Assembly: GCA_023249725.1 (NCBI GenBank)
Contig: JAHFBZ010000008.1
Span: 1 to 41,598 of the forward strand
DNA length: 41,598 nucleotides
Origin: Methanobacteriaceae archaeon
GTDB lineage: Archaea; Methanobacteriota; Methanobacteria; Methanobacteriales; Methanobacteriaceae
Reading direction: 5' to 3'
Positions 33,151 through 41,482 of this stretch are shown here, one piece after another. The notes under the pieces were generated by a model, which was not told the DNA's origin, did not search any database, and was given only the letters and a program-made list of their open reading frames with translations. The translations under genes were made by a program, and so were the position numbers. Position 1 is the first letter of the stretch; each line of letters opens with the position of its first letter.

Positions 33151-34314
33151 TTAATTTTTTTTATTCTTTAATCGAGTTATAATATTTCTTGTTTTATAGT
33201 TCCAATAACCAGATAATCTTTGTAATTCAGCAATTCTAGTTTTACTCTTTTCAAGTTCGATGTTTTTTTTATGAATGATGTCTTCATTATTTTTTAATCT
33301 ATTTGTAATGTTTTTTTCTTTTTTCAGAAAATCTGAAATAATTTCTGAGATTAAAATAGCTTCATCATATTCTCCAGAGCTTATTTTACTAAATACTGGA
33401 ATTAAATATTTTTTAATATTTATTTCATAATTTGCTAGCTCTTTAAAAAGGGGGTGGATTTTTTTTAATAATTCTTTTTTTTCTTCGACTGTAGTTTCAC
33501 TTATGATAAAACCATCCGTCCAAAACTCTAGGTGGGATGTGAAAATTAATGGAAAATATTTCTCTTTATTTTTTTGTCTTTTTAGTACGTTATTAGATTC
33601 AATATAACCATTCACCATTCCCATTAAATTTTTATAGGTTTTTTTCCGGCTTAATGAGTCACTTTGAAATACTCTATAATGATAACCATAATAATCATTT
33701 AAAAATATAATCCCCTTAGCCTTAAAGAAGGCATCTATCATGAAAACCATATCTTCTGCTAATATATCTTCATGAAATCTAATATTATTTTCAATTATAA
33801 ATTCCCTATTAAAAATTTTTGTCCATACTGATGGAGCAGTCATTAGTAAAAAAGGATTTTCTTCAATTTTGTTTATTTTCACTTCAAATTCAAAATTTAA
33901 GTTTTTATAATTAACTTTTTGTTCAAAACCCTCCGAAAACAAGATATATTTATTAAAAACTATGTCAAAGTCTTCTTTTTTTATTTTGTTATACAATATT
34001 TCACAAATGTCATCAGCATAGAAATCGTCCGAGTCTAAAAACATTAGGTACTCCCCACTAGCTTTTTCTATACCTATATTTCGAGGTTTTCCAGGGGTAC
34101 CTGTATTTTTTGGCAGATGTATGGATGTAAAATTTTCGTAGATGTTAGAATATCTTTCTATAATTTCTCCACTTTTATCTTCTGAGCAGTCATTAACCAT
34201 TATAACTTCAATATTTTTTAATCCAATTGTTTGATTCACAATAGAATCCAATGCTTCTTCAATAAAATTTTCAGCATTAAATACGACTACAATAATACTT
34301 ATTTTATAATTCAT
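33151..34314 (-). CDS. GT2 glycosyltransferase with C-terminal coiled coil
   Basis: This 387-residue protein has a GT2 domain in residues 1-220, with KISIIVVVFNAENFIEEAL, VNDCSEDKSGEII, MFLDSDDFY (metal-binding DxD) and HEDILAEDMVFMIDAFF (catalytic acid). The rest is helical, and the last 70 residues form a basic coiled coil (RLKNNEDIIHKKNIELEKSKTRIAELQRL). An AGGAG site precedes the ATG. It is the first gene of the exporter-transferase operon and lies head-to-head with the coiled-coil methyltransferase gene at 34539, so the two coiled coils might pair. The sugar transferred is unknown. Confidence 0.85.
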   Translation of the reverse strand: MNYKISIIVVVFNAENFIEEALDSIVNQTIGLKNIEVIMVNDCSEDKSGEIIERYSNIYENFTSIHLPKNTGTPGKPRNIGIEKASGEYLMFLDSDDFYADDICEILYNKIKKEDFDIVFNKYILFSEGFEQKVNYKNLNFEFEVKINKIEENPFLLMTAPSVWTKIFNREFIIENNIRFHEDILAEDMVFMIDAFFKAKGIIFLNDYYGYHYRVFQSDSLSRKKTYKNLMGMVNGYIESNNVLKRQKNKEKYFPLIFTSHLEFWTDGFIISETTVEEKKELLKKIHPLFKELANYEINIKKYLIPVFSKISSGEYDEAILISEIISDFLKKEKNITNRLKNNEDIIHKKNIELEKSKTRIAELQRLSGYWNYKTRNIITRLKNKKN

Positions 34315-34337
34315 TATAATAAACTCCTAATTACTCA

Positions 34338-34352
34338 ATTTCCGTAGGAAAT
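34338..34352. promoter_or_regulatory. 15-bp inverted repeat in the divergent promoter region
   Basis: ATTTCC and GGAAAT are separated by GTA, giving a perfect 6-bp inverted repeat. It lies 24-38 bases upstream of the GT2 start on the minus strand, where a repressor or leader hairpin would act. Confidence 0.4.
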
Positions 34353-34370
34353 GAATATAATAATATTTCA

Positions 34371-34426
34371 TATTAATATGATACAATCTATTCTATTAAT
34401 ATGATACAATCTATTCTATTAATATA
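34371..34426. repeat. 23-bp direct repeat, 2.4 copies
   Basis: A 23-bp unit beginning TATTAATATGATACAATC occurs at 34371-34393 and again without mismatch at 34394-34416. A partial third copy (TATTAATAT) follows. It lies in the intergenic region between divergent polymer genes and so may affect either promoter. Confidence 0.75.
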
Positions 34427-34538
34427 CTATTTAATGTTTAATATTTTATAACGATTTAAGAATTTCTATAATTCATAATAAATTTGATTAATTTACTAAG
34501 AATATTATTGTATTTAATTAATTACTTTAGTGATTAAA

Positions 34539-35411
34539 ATGCTAAAAAGTTTCATGAAAAAACAGATTAAAAAGACTGGCTTGGTCAAAGAACTTGAAAT
34601 AAAGAATAATAATCTTCATGCTACCTTAAAAGACGCACAAATAATTAATAATGATCTTAGGGATCAGATAAAATCTCTTAGGGATCAGATAAAATCTCTT
34701 AGGGATCAGATAAAATCTCTTAGGGATCAGATAAAATCTCTTAGGGATCAGATAAAAAATCTTGAAACTACTAATAAAATATATGGAGATAGGATTAATT
34801 CTTTAAGTGCTGATAAAAAAAATTTAAAAGAAAAAGAAATGAACAAAGCGGGTTTCAGTTTAAAAACTAATTTAAGGGGAGTGAGTGCGGATACTGGCAA
34901 ACCTTCTATCTTAAAATATATTCTGGAGAATATAGAAAAAGATTCAAATATCTTAGATGTTGGGTTTGGTTCAGGAGTATATGGAAAACTTCTAAGAGCT
35001 TTTTTTTATCAAAATATTGATGGGTTAGATATATATGGTCAAAATATTAATGAAATGGGTCTCGATAAAATATATGACCATATTTTCATAGAAAATATTC
35101 TCGAATTTGATTTCGAGCACTATGATTTAATAATATTGGGTGATGTTCTGGAGCATATTGATTTAAATAATGCTAAAAAATTAATATCTAATTTTGTTGA
35201 AAAGGATAAATGTAATCATATTATTGTTTCTATACCTTTTGAATATGAACAAGATGAAGCATATGGAAATAAACATGAAAGACATTTACAGCCGTGTGTA
35301 AATGAGAATTATATGGCTGAACACTATCCTTATCTTAAATTAATCGAGTCTGAAATTATTCCTAATTGTGATAGTATCCTAGCATTTTATGTATGGAATA
35401 AAATGGAATAA
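34539..35411 (+). CDS. Coiled-coil / SAM-dependent methyltransferase protein
   Basis: This 290-residue protein has an N-terminal basic stretch (MLKSFMKKQIKKTG) and a coiled coil from about residue 15 to 100, with five tandem LRDQIKS heptads. The C-terminal class I methyltransferase (about 110-290) has motif I ILDVGFGSGVYG and LIILGDVLEHI. Start ATG 34539 is favoured because GTGAT at 34530 is the ribosome binding site. It is the only plus-strand gene in the polymer locus, divergent from the GT2 operon and ending six bases before the convergent rmlB stop. It may cap the polymer by methylation, with the coiled coil acting as spacer or scaffold; this is inference. The donor is S-adenosylmethionine by motif. 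Confidence 0.85.
   Translation: MLKSFMKKQIKKTGLVKELEIKNNNLHATLKDAQIINNDLRDQIKSLRDQIKSLRDQIKSLRDQIKSLRDQIKNLETTNKIYGDRINSLSADKKNLKEKEMNKAGFSLKTNLRGVSADTGKPSILKYILENIEKDSNILDVGFGSGVYGKLLRAFFYQNIDGLDIYGQNINEMGLDKIYDHIFIENILEFDFEHYDLIILGDVLEHIDLNNAKKLISNFVEKDKCNHIIVSIPFEYEQDEAYGNKHERHLQPCVNENYMAEHYPYLKLIESEIIPNCDSILAFYVWNKME
34656..34760 (+). repeat. In-frame 21-bp tandem repeat, five copies
   Basis: The unit CTTAGGGATCAGATAAAATC plus T is repeated four times without mismatch (34656, 34677, 34698 and 34719 onward). A fifth copy from 34740 differs only in its last bases. Each copy encodes one seven-residue heptad, so copy-number change keeps both the reading frame and the coiled-coil phase. Confidence 0.95.
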
Positions 35412-35417
35412 TAATAA

Positions 35418-36425
35418 TTATTTATTATTATACATTTTCTCATAGTAATTCTCATATTCTCCACTTTTTACTTTTTCCATCCACTCTAAATTGTCTAAAT
35501 ACCAGTTAATAGTTTCTAGAATACCTGTTTCAAAAGTGTATTTAGGTTTCCAACCTAATTCGTTCTGAATTTTACTAGAATCAATAGCATATCGCCTGTC
35601 ATGACCTAAACGATCTTTAACATATTCTATAAGTGATTCATCTTTGCCAAGATTCTTAAGAATTAGTTTAACGATTTCAATATTCTTTTTTTCGTTATTT
35701 CCACCAATATTGTAAACTTCACCAATTTCGCCCTTGTGGAGAACTAAATCTATGGCCGTGCAGTGGTCATAAACATGTAACCAGTCCCTAACATTCATTC
35801 CGTCTCCATAAACTGGTAAAGATTTATCTTCCAGAGCATTGGAAATCATTAAGGGTATAAGTTTTTCTGGAAATTGATAAGGCCCGTAATTATTAGAGCA
35901 ACGGGTGATATTCACCGGTAAATCAAAAGTTTCATGATAGGCCCGCACCATTAAATCGGCCCCAGCTTTACTAGCAGAATATGGGCTGTTGGCTGCCAAT
36001 GGAGTATCCTCCCTAAAGTATCCTGTTTCACCCAGTGAACCATAGACTTCGTCTGTAGAAACTTGTAAATATTTTTTAATGTTGTTTTTCCGTGCTGCAT
36101 CTAGAAGGACTTGCGTACCCATAATATTCGACTTTATAAATATTTCTGGATCTTCAATACTTCTATCAACGTGAGATTCTGCTGCAAAATTTATAATATG
36201 GTCTGTATCGGAAGTAATTTGGAAAACTAATTCTTTATCAATTATATCTCCTTTAATAAAAGTGTAATTGTGATTATCTTCAATTCCTTTTAAATTTTCT
36301 AAATTTCCACAGTAAGTAAGAGCATCTAGGTTAAAAATTTCATAATCGGGGTATTTATCCAACATATATCTTACAAAATTGCTCCCTATGAATCCTGCTC
36401 CTCCAGTAATCAGTATTTTTGTCAT
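35418..36425 (-). CDS. rmlB: dTDP-glucose 4,6-dehydratase
   Basis: This 335-residue short-chain dehydrogenase catalyses the second step of dTDP-L-rhamnose synthesis. It has the NAD-binding GGAGFIGSNFV at the N-terminus, AAESHVDRSIEDP, STDEVYGSL with the catalytic Asp-Glu, YSASKAGADLMV (Tyr and Lys) and RCSNNYGPYQFPEKLIPL, all typical of RmlB. The start is ATG 36425; the bases GAGGG upstream, which lie in a longer open frame from 36437, act as ribosome binding site. It is the last of four consecutive rhamnose genes and meets the methyltransferase gene tail to tail. Confidence 0.97.
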   Translation of the reverse strand: MTKILITGGAGFIGSNFVRYMLDKYPDYEIFNLDALTYCGNLENLKGIEDNHNYTFIKGDIIDKELVFQITSDTDHIINFAAESHVDRSIEDPEIFIKSNIMGTQVLLDAARKNNIKKYLQVSTDEVYGSLGETGYFREDTPLAANSPYSASKAGADLMVRAYHETFDLPVNITRCSNNYGPYQFPEKLIPLMISNALEDKSLPVYGDGMNVRDWLHVYDHCTAIDLVLHKGEIGEVYNIGGNNEKKNIEIVKLILKNLGKDESLIEYVKDRLGHDRRYAIDSSKIQNELGWKPKYTFETGILETINWYLDNLEWMEKVKSGEYENYYEKMYNNK

Positions 36426-36456
36426 TGTTTCCCTCATAATGATTATTTTATCCGAG

Positions 36457-37014
36457 TTAAAAATCAGTCTCAGTTTCTTTCAATGATTTCCACTGTTTAT
36501 CTTTCTCAGATAAACTAACCTCTTCAATATCATCTAAAGGCCATTTAATTCCAATATCTGGATCATTCCAAAGAATACCACCTTCATCAGACCCATCATA
36601 AAACTCTGTACATTTATATACAAATTCTGCCTCATCAGATAATACTAAAAAACCATGAGCAAAACCTTCCGGTACATAGAACTGTTTTTTATTTTCTTCA
36701 GATAGAATAATTCCTTCCCATTGGCCATAGGTAGATGAATCCTTCCTTAAATCAACGGCCACATCAAATACTTCTCCTTTGATGGCTCTGACTAATTTAC
36801 CCTGTGGGTTATTGTACTGGAAGTGGAGTCCTCTTAAAACTCCTTTTTTAGACTTGGACTGATTGTCTTGCACAAAATGGAAGTCCAAACCTGCTTCTTT
36901 GAATTCTTCAGCATGATAAGTTTCCATGAAATAGCCCCTTTCATCTCCAAAAACGGTGGGTTCGACAACATAAACTCCTTCAATGGATGTTTTTGTGAAT
37001 TTGAATTTGCTCAT
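36457..37014 (-). CDS. rmlC: dTDP-4-dehydrorhamnose 3,5-epimerase
   Basis: This 185-residue cupin is the third enzyme of dTDP-L-rhamnose synthesis. Evidence is the opening ERGYFMETYHAEEF, the VQDNQSKSKKGVLRGLHFQ segment with the active-site His, GEVFDVAVDLRKDSSTYGQW and YVPEGFAHGFLVLSDEAEFVYK. Length and order of motifs fit the family fully. A GGGGAT site precedes the ATG. It is in an operon between rmlA and rmlB. Confidence 0.97.
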   Translation of the reverse strand: MSKFKFTKTSIEGVYVVEPTVFGDERGYFMETYHAEEFKEAGLDFHFVQDNQSKSKKGVLRGLHFQYNNPQGKLVRAIKGEVFDVAVDLRKDSSTYGQWEGIILSEENKKQFYVPEGFAHGFLVLSDEAEFVYKCTEFYDGSDEGGILWNDPDIGIKWPLDDIEEVSLSEKDKQWKSLKETETDF

Positions 37015-37065
37015 TTTAAATCCCCAATTTATAAAATAAAAATATAAATAATCTTTAAATAATTA

Positions 37066-37938
37066 TTAAAGATTATTTTTGATTAGTTCATTAAGATAAT
37101 TTCCATATTCTGTTTTTTTCAGAGTTTTAGCCAGCTTTAAAACTTTATCCTCACTGATCCACCCGTTATTATAAGCAATCTCTTCCAAACAGGCAATATA
37201 AAAACCCTGTCTTTTCTGAATAGCCTCAACAAAATTACTGGCTTCTAATAATCCAATATGGGTTCCAGTATCAAGCCAGGCCATTCCCCTACCTAATAAT
37301 TCCACTTTTAATTGTTTTTGATTTAGGTAAGCTTCATTTACTGAGGTTATTTCAAGTTCTCCTCTATCAGATGGTTTAACACTCTTGGCTATTTCTACTA
37401 CGTTGTTATCATAGAAATAAAGTCCAGGTATGGCGTAATTTGATTTGGGATGTTCTGGCTTTTCTTCTAATGACAAAACATTACCTTCTTCATCAAATTC
37501 AACAACTCCAAATGCTTTCGGGTCTCGGACATAATATCCAAAGATTACCGCACCTTTTTCTACCGAAGCAGCCCGATTGAGAATTTCGCTGAAACGGTGC
37601 CCGTGGAAGATATTATCTACTAAGACTAAAGCAACACTATCATTTCCAATGAATTTTTCACCAACAATGAAAGCTTCTGCAAGCCCACGAGGTTCTTCTT
37701 GGACGGCATAGGAGAATGAAACTCCCAGATCACTACCATCCCCTAACAAATCCTTATATTGTGGAAGATCTCTTGGAGTAGATATGATTAATATTTCTCT
37801 AATTCCAGCCAGCATAAGGACGGATAATGGGTAATATATCATTGGTTTATCGTAAATGGCAAGTAACTGCTTAGAAACTGCTTTGGTTATGGGATAAAGC
37901 CTGGTTCCAGATCCTCCGGCAAGTATTATTCCTTTCAT
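37066..37938 (-). CDS. rmlA: Glucose-1-phosphate thymidylyltransferase
   Basis: This 290-residue nucleotidyltransferase makes dTDP-glucose from glucose 1-phosphate and dTTP, the entry step to dTDP-rhamnose. The N-terminal [20 protein letters not shown] is the nucleotide loop. VLVDNIFHG is the metal-binding region, [20 protein letters not shown] and WLDTGTH complete the active site, and the length matches bacterial RmlA of the long, tetrameric type. An AGGGA site precedes the ATG. Confidence 0.97.
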   Translation of the reverse strand: MKGIILAGGSGTRLYPITKAVSKQLLAIYDKPMIYYPLSVLMLAGIREILIISTPRDLPQYKDLLGDGSDLGVSFSYAVQEEPRGLAEAFIVGEKFIGNDSVALVLVDNIFHGHRFSEILNRAASVEKGAVIFGYYVRDPKAFGVVEFDEEGNVLSLEEKPEHPKSNYAIPGLYFYDNNVVEIAKSVKPSDRGELEITSVNEAYLNQKQLKVELLGRGMAWLDTGTHIGLLEASNFVEAIQKRQGFYIACLEEIAYNNGWISEDKVLKLAKTLKKTEYGNYLNELIKNNL

Positions 37939-37981
37939 TTTTTCCCTACTATTAGTTAATTATATTAATTTATCTTAGAAT

Positions 37982-38818
37982 CTATATTAATTTCATGTAT
38001 TCTTGAAGTGCGTCTTTGTAATTTCTAATTTCAGCAAAACCTTCCATTTTCCAATTGTAATTTTCTAGAACAGAGTACTTTGGCCTTGGTGCTGGTTGAG
38101 GATATTCTTCTGTAGAAACTGGTTTAACATTAATTTCAATTCCAGCAATTTCAAATATCTCTTTTGCATAATCATACCAGGAACATTCACCACCATTACT
38201 TATATGGTAAATTCCATAAGATGGCTTTTTTATAAGTTTGGAAATGGCCTTGGCCAAGTCCATGGTATAAGTAGGAGAACCTATCTGATCATTTACTACG
38301 GAGATAGTATCCATAGTTTCTGCTAATTTGAGCATAGTAGTAACGAAATTAGGCCCATGATAGCCGTATAACCATGAGGTACGCACAATGTAAAATTTAC
38401 TTAGAATATCTCGGATATATGTTTCGCCATGCAGTTTGGTTTTTCCATAAACGCTTAAAGGATTGGTTTGATCGTATTCCTGATAAGAGCTTCCTTTTTC
38501 ACCATCAAAAACATAATCTGTGCAGATATAAACCAGAGCACTATTGGTTTCTTTACAGGCCACGGCCACGTTACGAGTTCCAATTCCATTAACACTATAG
38601 GCTAGGTCTTTTTTAGTTTCACTTCCGTTCACATCAGTGAAAGCAGCAGCATGGACCACCACATCGGGGCTGATTTCTTGCACTTTGGCAATGGTTTTTC
38701 CAATATCCGTAATATCGAGAGTATCAATAGTGGTGGTGTTAATTTCGTTTTCTTCTGATAAAATATCCACTAAATCGTGGCCTAACATTCCTTCGGAACC
38801 TATGATTAGTACTTTCAT
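37982..38818 (-). CDS. rmlD: dTDP-4-dehydrorhamnose reductase
   Basis: This 278-residue reductase completes dTDP-L-rhamnose. It has the NADPH loop [32 protein letters not shown]-like [20 protein letters not shown] with the Tyr-Lys pair and [10 protein letters not shown]. The frame is open from TTG 38827, but AGGTTG there looks like the ribosome binding site for ATG 38818. It is the first gene of the rhamnose operon. The promoter lies in the AT-rich region shared with the divergent gene at 38995. Confidence 0.96.
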   Translation of the reverse strand: MKVLIIGSEGMLGHDLVDILSEENEINTTTIDTLDITDIGKTIAKVQEISPDVVVHAAAFTDVNGSETKKDLAYSVNGIGTRNVAVACKETNSALVYICTDYVFDGEKGSSYQEYDQTNPLSVYGKTKLHGETYIRDILSKFYIVRTSWLYGYHGPNFVTTMLKLAETMDTISVVNDQIGSPTYTMDLAKAISKLIKKPSYGIYHISNGGECSWYDYAKEIFEIAGIEINVKPVSTEEYPQPAPRPKYSVLENYNWKMEGFAEIRNYKDALQEYMKLI

Positions 38819-38946
38819 GTTTTTCAACCTTAATATTAATATCTTAAATTTAATCTATTATATTTAATTAAGATATAATCTGTTATTTTATAATTTAATT
38901 TTTCTTATTTTAATAAATTTAATTTAAGATAAAATCTAAAAATAAA

Positions 38947-38972
38947 AGATATATCATAAAACGAATATATCT
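38947..38972. promoter_or_regulatory. Inverted repeat in the rmlD / 38995 divergent promoter region
   Basis: AGATATAT (38947-38954) is inverted as ATATATCT (38965-38972), with ten bases between. The element overlaps the only TATA-like sequences before the plus-strand gene at 38995, so a bound protein could block its promoter. AT-richness makes chance matches fairly likely. Confidence 0.35.
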
Positions 38973-38994
38973 ATATTAATTAAGGAGAAGTCTC

Positions 38995-39270
38995 ATGGAA
39001 AAAGAAAAACTAGAAAAACTAGAAAAATTAGAAAAAATCCTCGGAAAGAGAGGCTGCAACGTAAATATGCAGGCCAGTGTCATGGAACTAAGCTTTGAAA
39101 AGGATGAAGATGCTGAATGGTTTGAAAAAATAGTTGAAAACAGTCCCGAAGATTCTGCAGTATCCTGTGTAATGACTATGAAACGTCTTGGAAATAAAAA
39201 GGCCAGACACAAATTTGTATTCAATGTAACTGACATGGATAATTTTATTGACCTCCTGGATGAGGACTAA
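38995..39270 (+). CDS. Small conserved protein of unknown function
   Basis: This 91-residue protein begins with a short Lys-Leu-Glu repeat (KLEKLEKLEK) encoded by near-identical bases. It continues into a compact alpha/beta domain ending in acidic LLDED. I do not recognise the family. An excellent AAGGAG site lies upstream of the ATG. It is soluble and has two cysteines (RGCNV and SCVMT). The gene stands alone, divergent from rmlD and convergent with the dehydratase-like gene. No function is suggested. Confidence 0.65.
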   Translation: MEKEKLEKLEKLEKILGKRGCNVNMQASVMELSFEKDEDAEWFEKIVENSPEDSAVSCVMTMKRLGNKKARHKFVFNVTDMDNFIDLLDED

Positions 39271-39297
39271 ACATTATAATTTTTTTAATCAATATTT

Positions 39298-39597
39298 TTA
39301 TTTAGTATCTAACAGAATTTCTACTTTTTTTGCAAAGTCAAAATCTAAATCAGTTAATCCATCAACATCATGAGTAAATATGCTTAATTCTACTTTTCCC
39401 GCACCAATACTCATTTCAGGATCGTGTTGCATCTCTTCTGCAATTTTACCTACTTTGACTGCAAAATGCATGGAACTGGCCAGATCATTAAAAAGAAAAA
39501 CTCCAGAAAGATGATGGTTTTCAGATACAGTCCAGTTTTCTAATTCAGATCCTCTTTTTTTTATTTCTTCAGGGTTTAAGAGTTTTAGATTATACAT
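39298..39597 (-). CDS. Pterin-4a-carbinolamine dehydratase-like protein
   Basis: This 99-residue protein has the size and pattern of the pterin carbinolamine dehydratase / DCoH family: WTVSENHHLSGVFLFNDL, VGKIAEEMQHDPEMSIGAGKVELSIFTHDVDGLTDLDFDFA. The family normally has HHP or HNP and later a THxxxGLT motif; here the first is HDP and the usual Tyr after it is absent, while THDVDGLT is kept. It may therefore be a weaker or different enzyme. In methanogens, which use methanopterin, the role of these proteins is unclear to me. It is a single gene, soluble and small. Confidence 0.8.
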   Translation of the reverse strand: MYNLKLLNPEEIKKRGSELENWTVSENHHLSGVFLFNDLASSMHFAVKVGKIAEEMQHDPEMSIGAGKVELSIFTHDVDGLTDLDFDFAKKVEILLDTK

Positions 39598-39783
39598 ATT
39601 ATCCTTAACTGATTTTCAATTTTTTATTAATAAAAATTTCATTCTAAATACAAATAATATTTTCAAATTTTATCGAAATTAATAAACCAATTGTTAACTA
39701 ATTAATATTAATGATACATATAAAATTTAATTAAAAGTTCAATTGACTAGTTATGATGATACTTAAAATCATGAGGTGTGTCA

Positions 39784-40140
39784 ATGTCAAAAGCAATGGA
39801 AACATTAACATTTGATAAAAAAGATAATTCTGCTAACGGTTTAGAGAAATTAATTATTCCCGAAGAATTTGTAAGGGACTTACATTACTCTAGTGAAAAA
39901 CACCTTATGATTATGATACGAGTCATGGGAAAAGATTCAAGCATGGTGCGAGACTATTTTAAGGATGCTGAAGGTGAAATTTTTAGCATTGAATCTACAT
40001 CTGGCTTTGGAATGGATGAAATATCCAATGAATTTATAATTAATTCACTTTACATGGATGAAGGCCCTTCTCTTTCAGTAGATATTAATCAGGAACCGGC
40101 TATGGTTCGTATTTTGATGGATTTGGAAATTTATGATTAA
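39784..40140 (+). CDS. Small conserved protein of unknown function
   Basis: This 118-residue soluble protein is acidic and Met-rich, with no cysteines and no recognised motif. The centre (KHLMIMIRVMGKDSSMVRDYF) and the end (PAMVRILMDLEIYD) suggest an alpha/beta fold. GAGGTG directly upstream supports ATG 39784 rather than the GTG at 39778. A TATA-like CATATAAAAT lies around 39717-39726. It is convergent with the 4Fe-4S protein gene and otherwise isolated. I cannot assign a function. Confidence 0.6.
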   Translation: MSKAMETLTFDKKDNSANGLEKLIIPEEFVRDLHYSSEKHLMIMIRVMGKDSSMVRDYFKDAEGEIFSIESTSGFGMDEISNEFIINSLYMDEGPSLSVDINQEPAMVRILMDLEIYD

Positions 40141-40201
40141 AATTTTTTTAATCTATAATTTCATATAAATTCATTAAAGCTGATTAATTCAATTTTATTT
40201 T

Positions 40202-41038
40202 TTATTCTTTACTTCCATAGGATCTAACATGCTTCCAGGCATTTCTATACTTTTCAAATCCCTTTTTTGAAGAATAAATGTTCATATTTTCTCTAGAAAA
40301 TAATTTTCTATCTTCTCCTACAGGACAAACTTTTATGCAAATACCGCAGGGACTAGTATATTTTTCTCTTAATCTTTTACTTCTCTGAGCACAGCTTATC
40401 TTGTCTATTAAAGGAATAATATTCTTTTTTGATTCATTTAATGGAGGTATGGCATTTACCGGGCAGTCATCAATACAGCGTTGGCACTTGGTACAGAGGT
40501 CTTTTCCAGTTATTTTGTCTGATTCTATTTCTGCTGAGGTGAAAATGCTGGTGAACCTCACCCTGGGCCCATATTCTGGAGTTAAAATCATGTTATTCTG
40601 GCCAAATGATCCCATTCCTGCCAGATAAGCAGCGTGACGATGGGAAAAGAAGGCCAGTGGTTTTTTAAGGAGCGCATTTATGTCTCCGTAGCCATCCCTG
40701 GGAAGATAAATAGAGGCAAATCCTTTTTGATTTAAAAATTCTGATATTTCATAGGCCTTAGAATCTAAAAGAGAATTAACAGTTTTATATAATTCATGGT
40801 AGTAAATTGAAGGGGCCGTTTCTACAATAGGCAACTGAACAGGAATACCAATGACAATGACCGTTTTAGCTTCAGGAAATATGTTTTGAGGCCAAAATTC
40901 TGATGGAATCCATTCTTCAAATTTATTAGGAAGGTTTTCAGGGGGTTTTTCCCACAGTTTAACTGAGCTAAATCCCACTAAAGAAATATTCAATCGGTGG
41001 CATTCAATCAAAATGTCTTTTTTAATTTGGTTGGTCAT
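40202..41038 (-). CDS. Double 4Fe-4S reductase-like protein (QueG-related)
   Basis: This 278-residue protein has an N-terminal domain like that of epoxyqueuosine reductase and related corrinoid-linked reductases (AKTVIVIGIPVQLP, YLPRDGYGDINALLKKPLAFFSHRHAAYLAGMGSFGQNNMILTPEYGPRVRFTSI). The C-terminal part carries two cluster motifs, CTKCQRCIDDCPVNAIPP and CGICIKVCPVG, with a further Cys in ISCAQRSK. The HRHAAYLAGMGSFGQN segment is the most conserved part of the family. It is cytoplasmic. The tRNA-queuosine step itself is not expected in archaea, so the substrate is probably different, perhaps a corrinoid protein. The gene is the last before the rRNA operon. Confidence 0.88.
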   Translation of the reverse strand: MTNQIKKDILIECHRLNISLVGFSSVKLWEKPPENLPNKFEEWIPSEFWPQNIFPEAKTVIVIGIPVQLPIVETAPSIYYHELYKTVNSLLDSKAYEISEFLNQKGFASIYLPRDGYGDINALLKKPLAFFSHRHAAYLAGMGSFGQNNMILTPEYGPRVRFTSIFTSAEIESDKITGKDLCTKCQRCIDDCPVNAIPPLNESKKNIIPLIDKISCAQRSKRLREKYTSPCGICIKVCPVGEDRKLFSRENMNIYSSKKGFEKYRNAWKHVRSYGSKE

Positions 41039-41482
41039 TATTTTTTCCTATTTTTTATTTAATTCTTGAAATTTAATCAAAAGGTTTATCAACATGTTTA
41101 TCTGTATATTATTAATTGTAATTAATATAATTTTTACTTAATTGTTTTTCACCAGAATCACCTGGAAAACTTGCAATATCTCAAATGATTTGCAATATTT
41201 TCTAATAATTTTGTGTTTCTTTGGGTGCCGTGTATAGTATGTGCCACGATGTAAAGGCATCGGCCGGAGTGCGATTTTATCGTTCTGTGAACGGCTGTGT
41301 TTGAGCATTAGGCCATTATTTACAATTATTTAAATGAGAGCACAAACCTTTGCTTTGCAAATAGTGTTTGTGTTTGATGTTGGTCATTTATGGTAGAATG
41401 TGGTGATATTTGGTATGTTTACTAAATAACTCCTTTTTAACATGTACAATTCTATACTTCCCAATATTTTATATTATTAGCA
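41039..41482 (+). other. Leader region of the rRNA operon with stem-loops
   Basis: About 440 bases without a protein gene. The first 180 are AT-rich and probably hold the rRNA promoter, though no convincing TATA box stands out. From 41222 the base composition is richer in GC and contains short perfect stems. CGATG/CATCG is at 41247-41262. CGAT/ATCG (41272-41282) and CGTTC/GAACG (41281-41293) share two bases and so exclude each other. A longer hairpin at 41341-41372 pairs CACAAAC with GTTTGTG and TTTGC with GCAAA. This is likely the transcribed 5' leader with processing structures; its partner strand beyond 16S is outside the window. Confidence 0.5.

Noticed and set aside
34656-34760. Tandem 21-bp repeats as a CRISPR array
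   Set aside because: The units are directly adjacent with no spacers, keep the reading frame and encode heptads of a coiled coil; no cas genes are nearby.
41039-41482. 7S (SRP) RNA or a tRNA upstream of 16S, as found in some related methanogens
   Set aside because: The region is too short and too AT-rich for 7S RNA, and no tRNA cloverleaf or T-loop sequence can be found.
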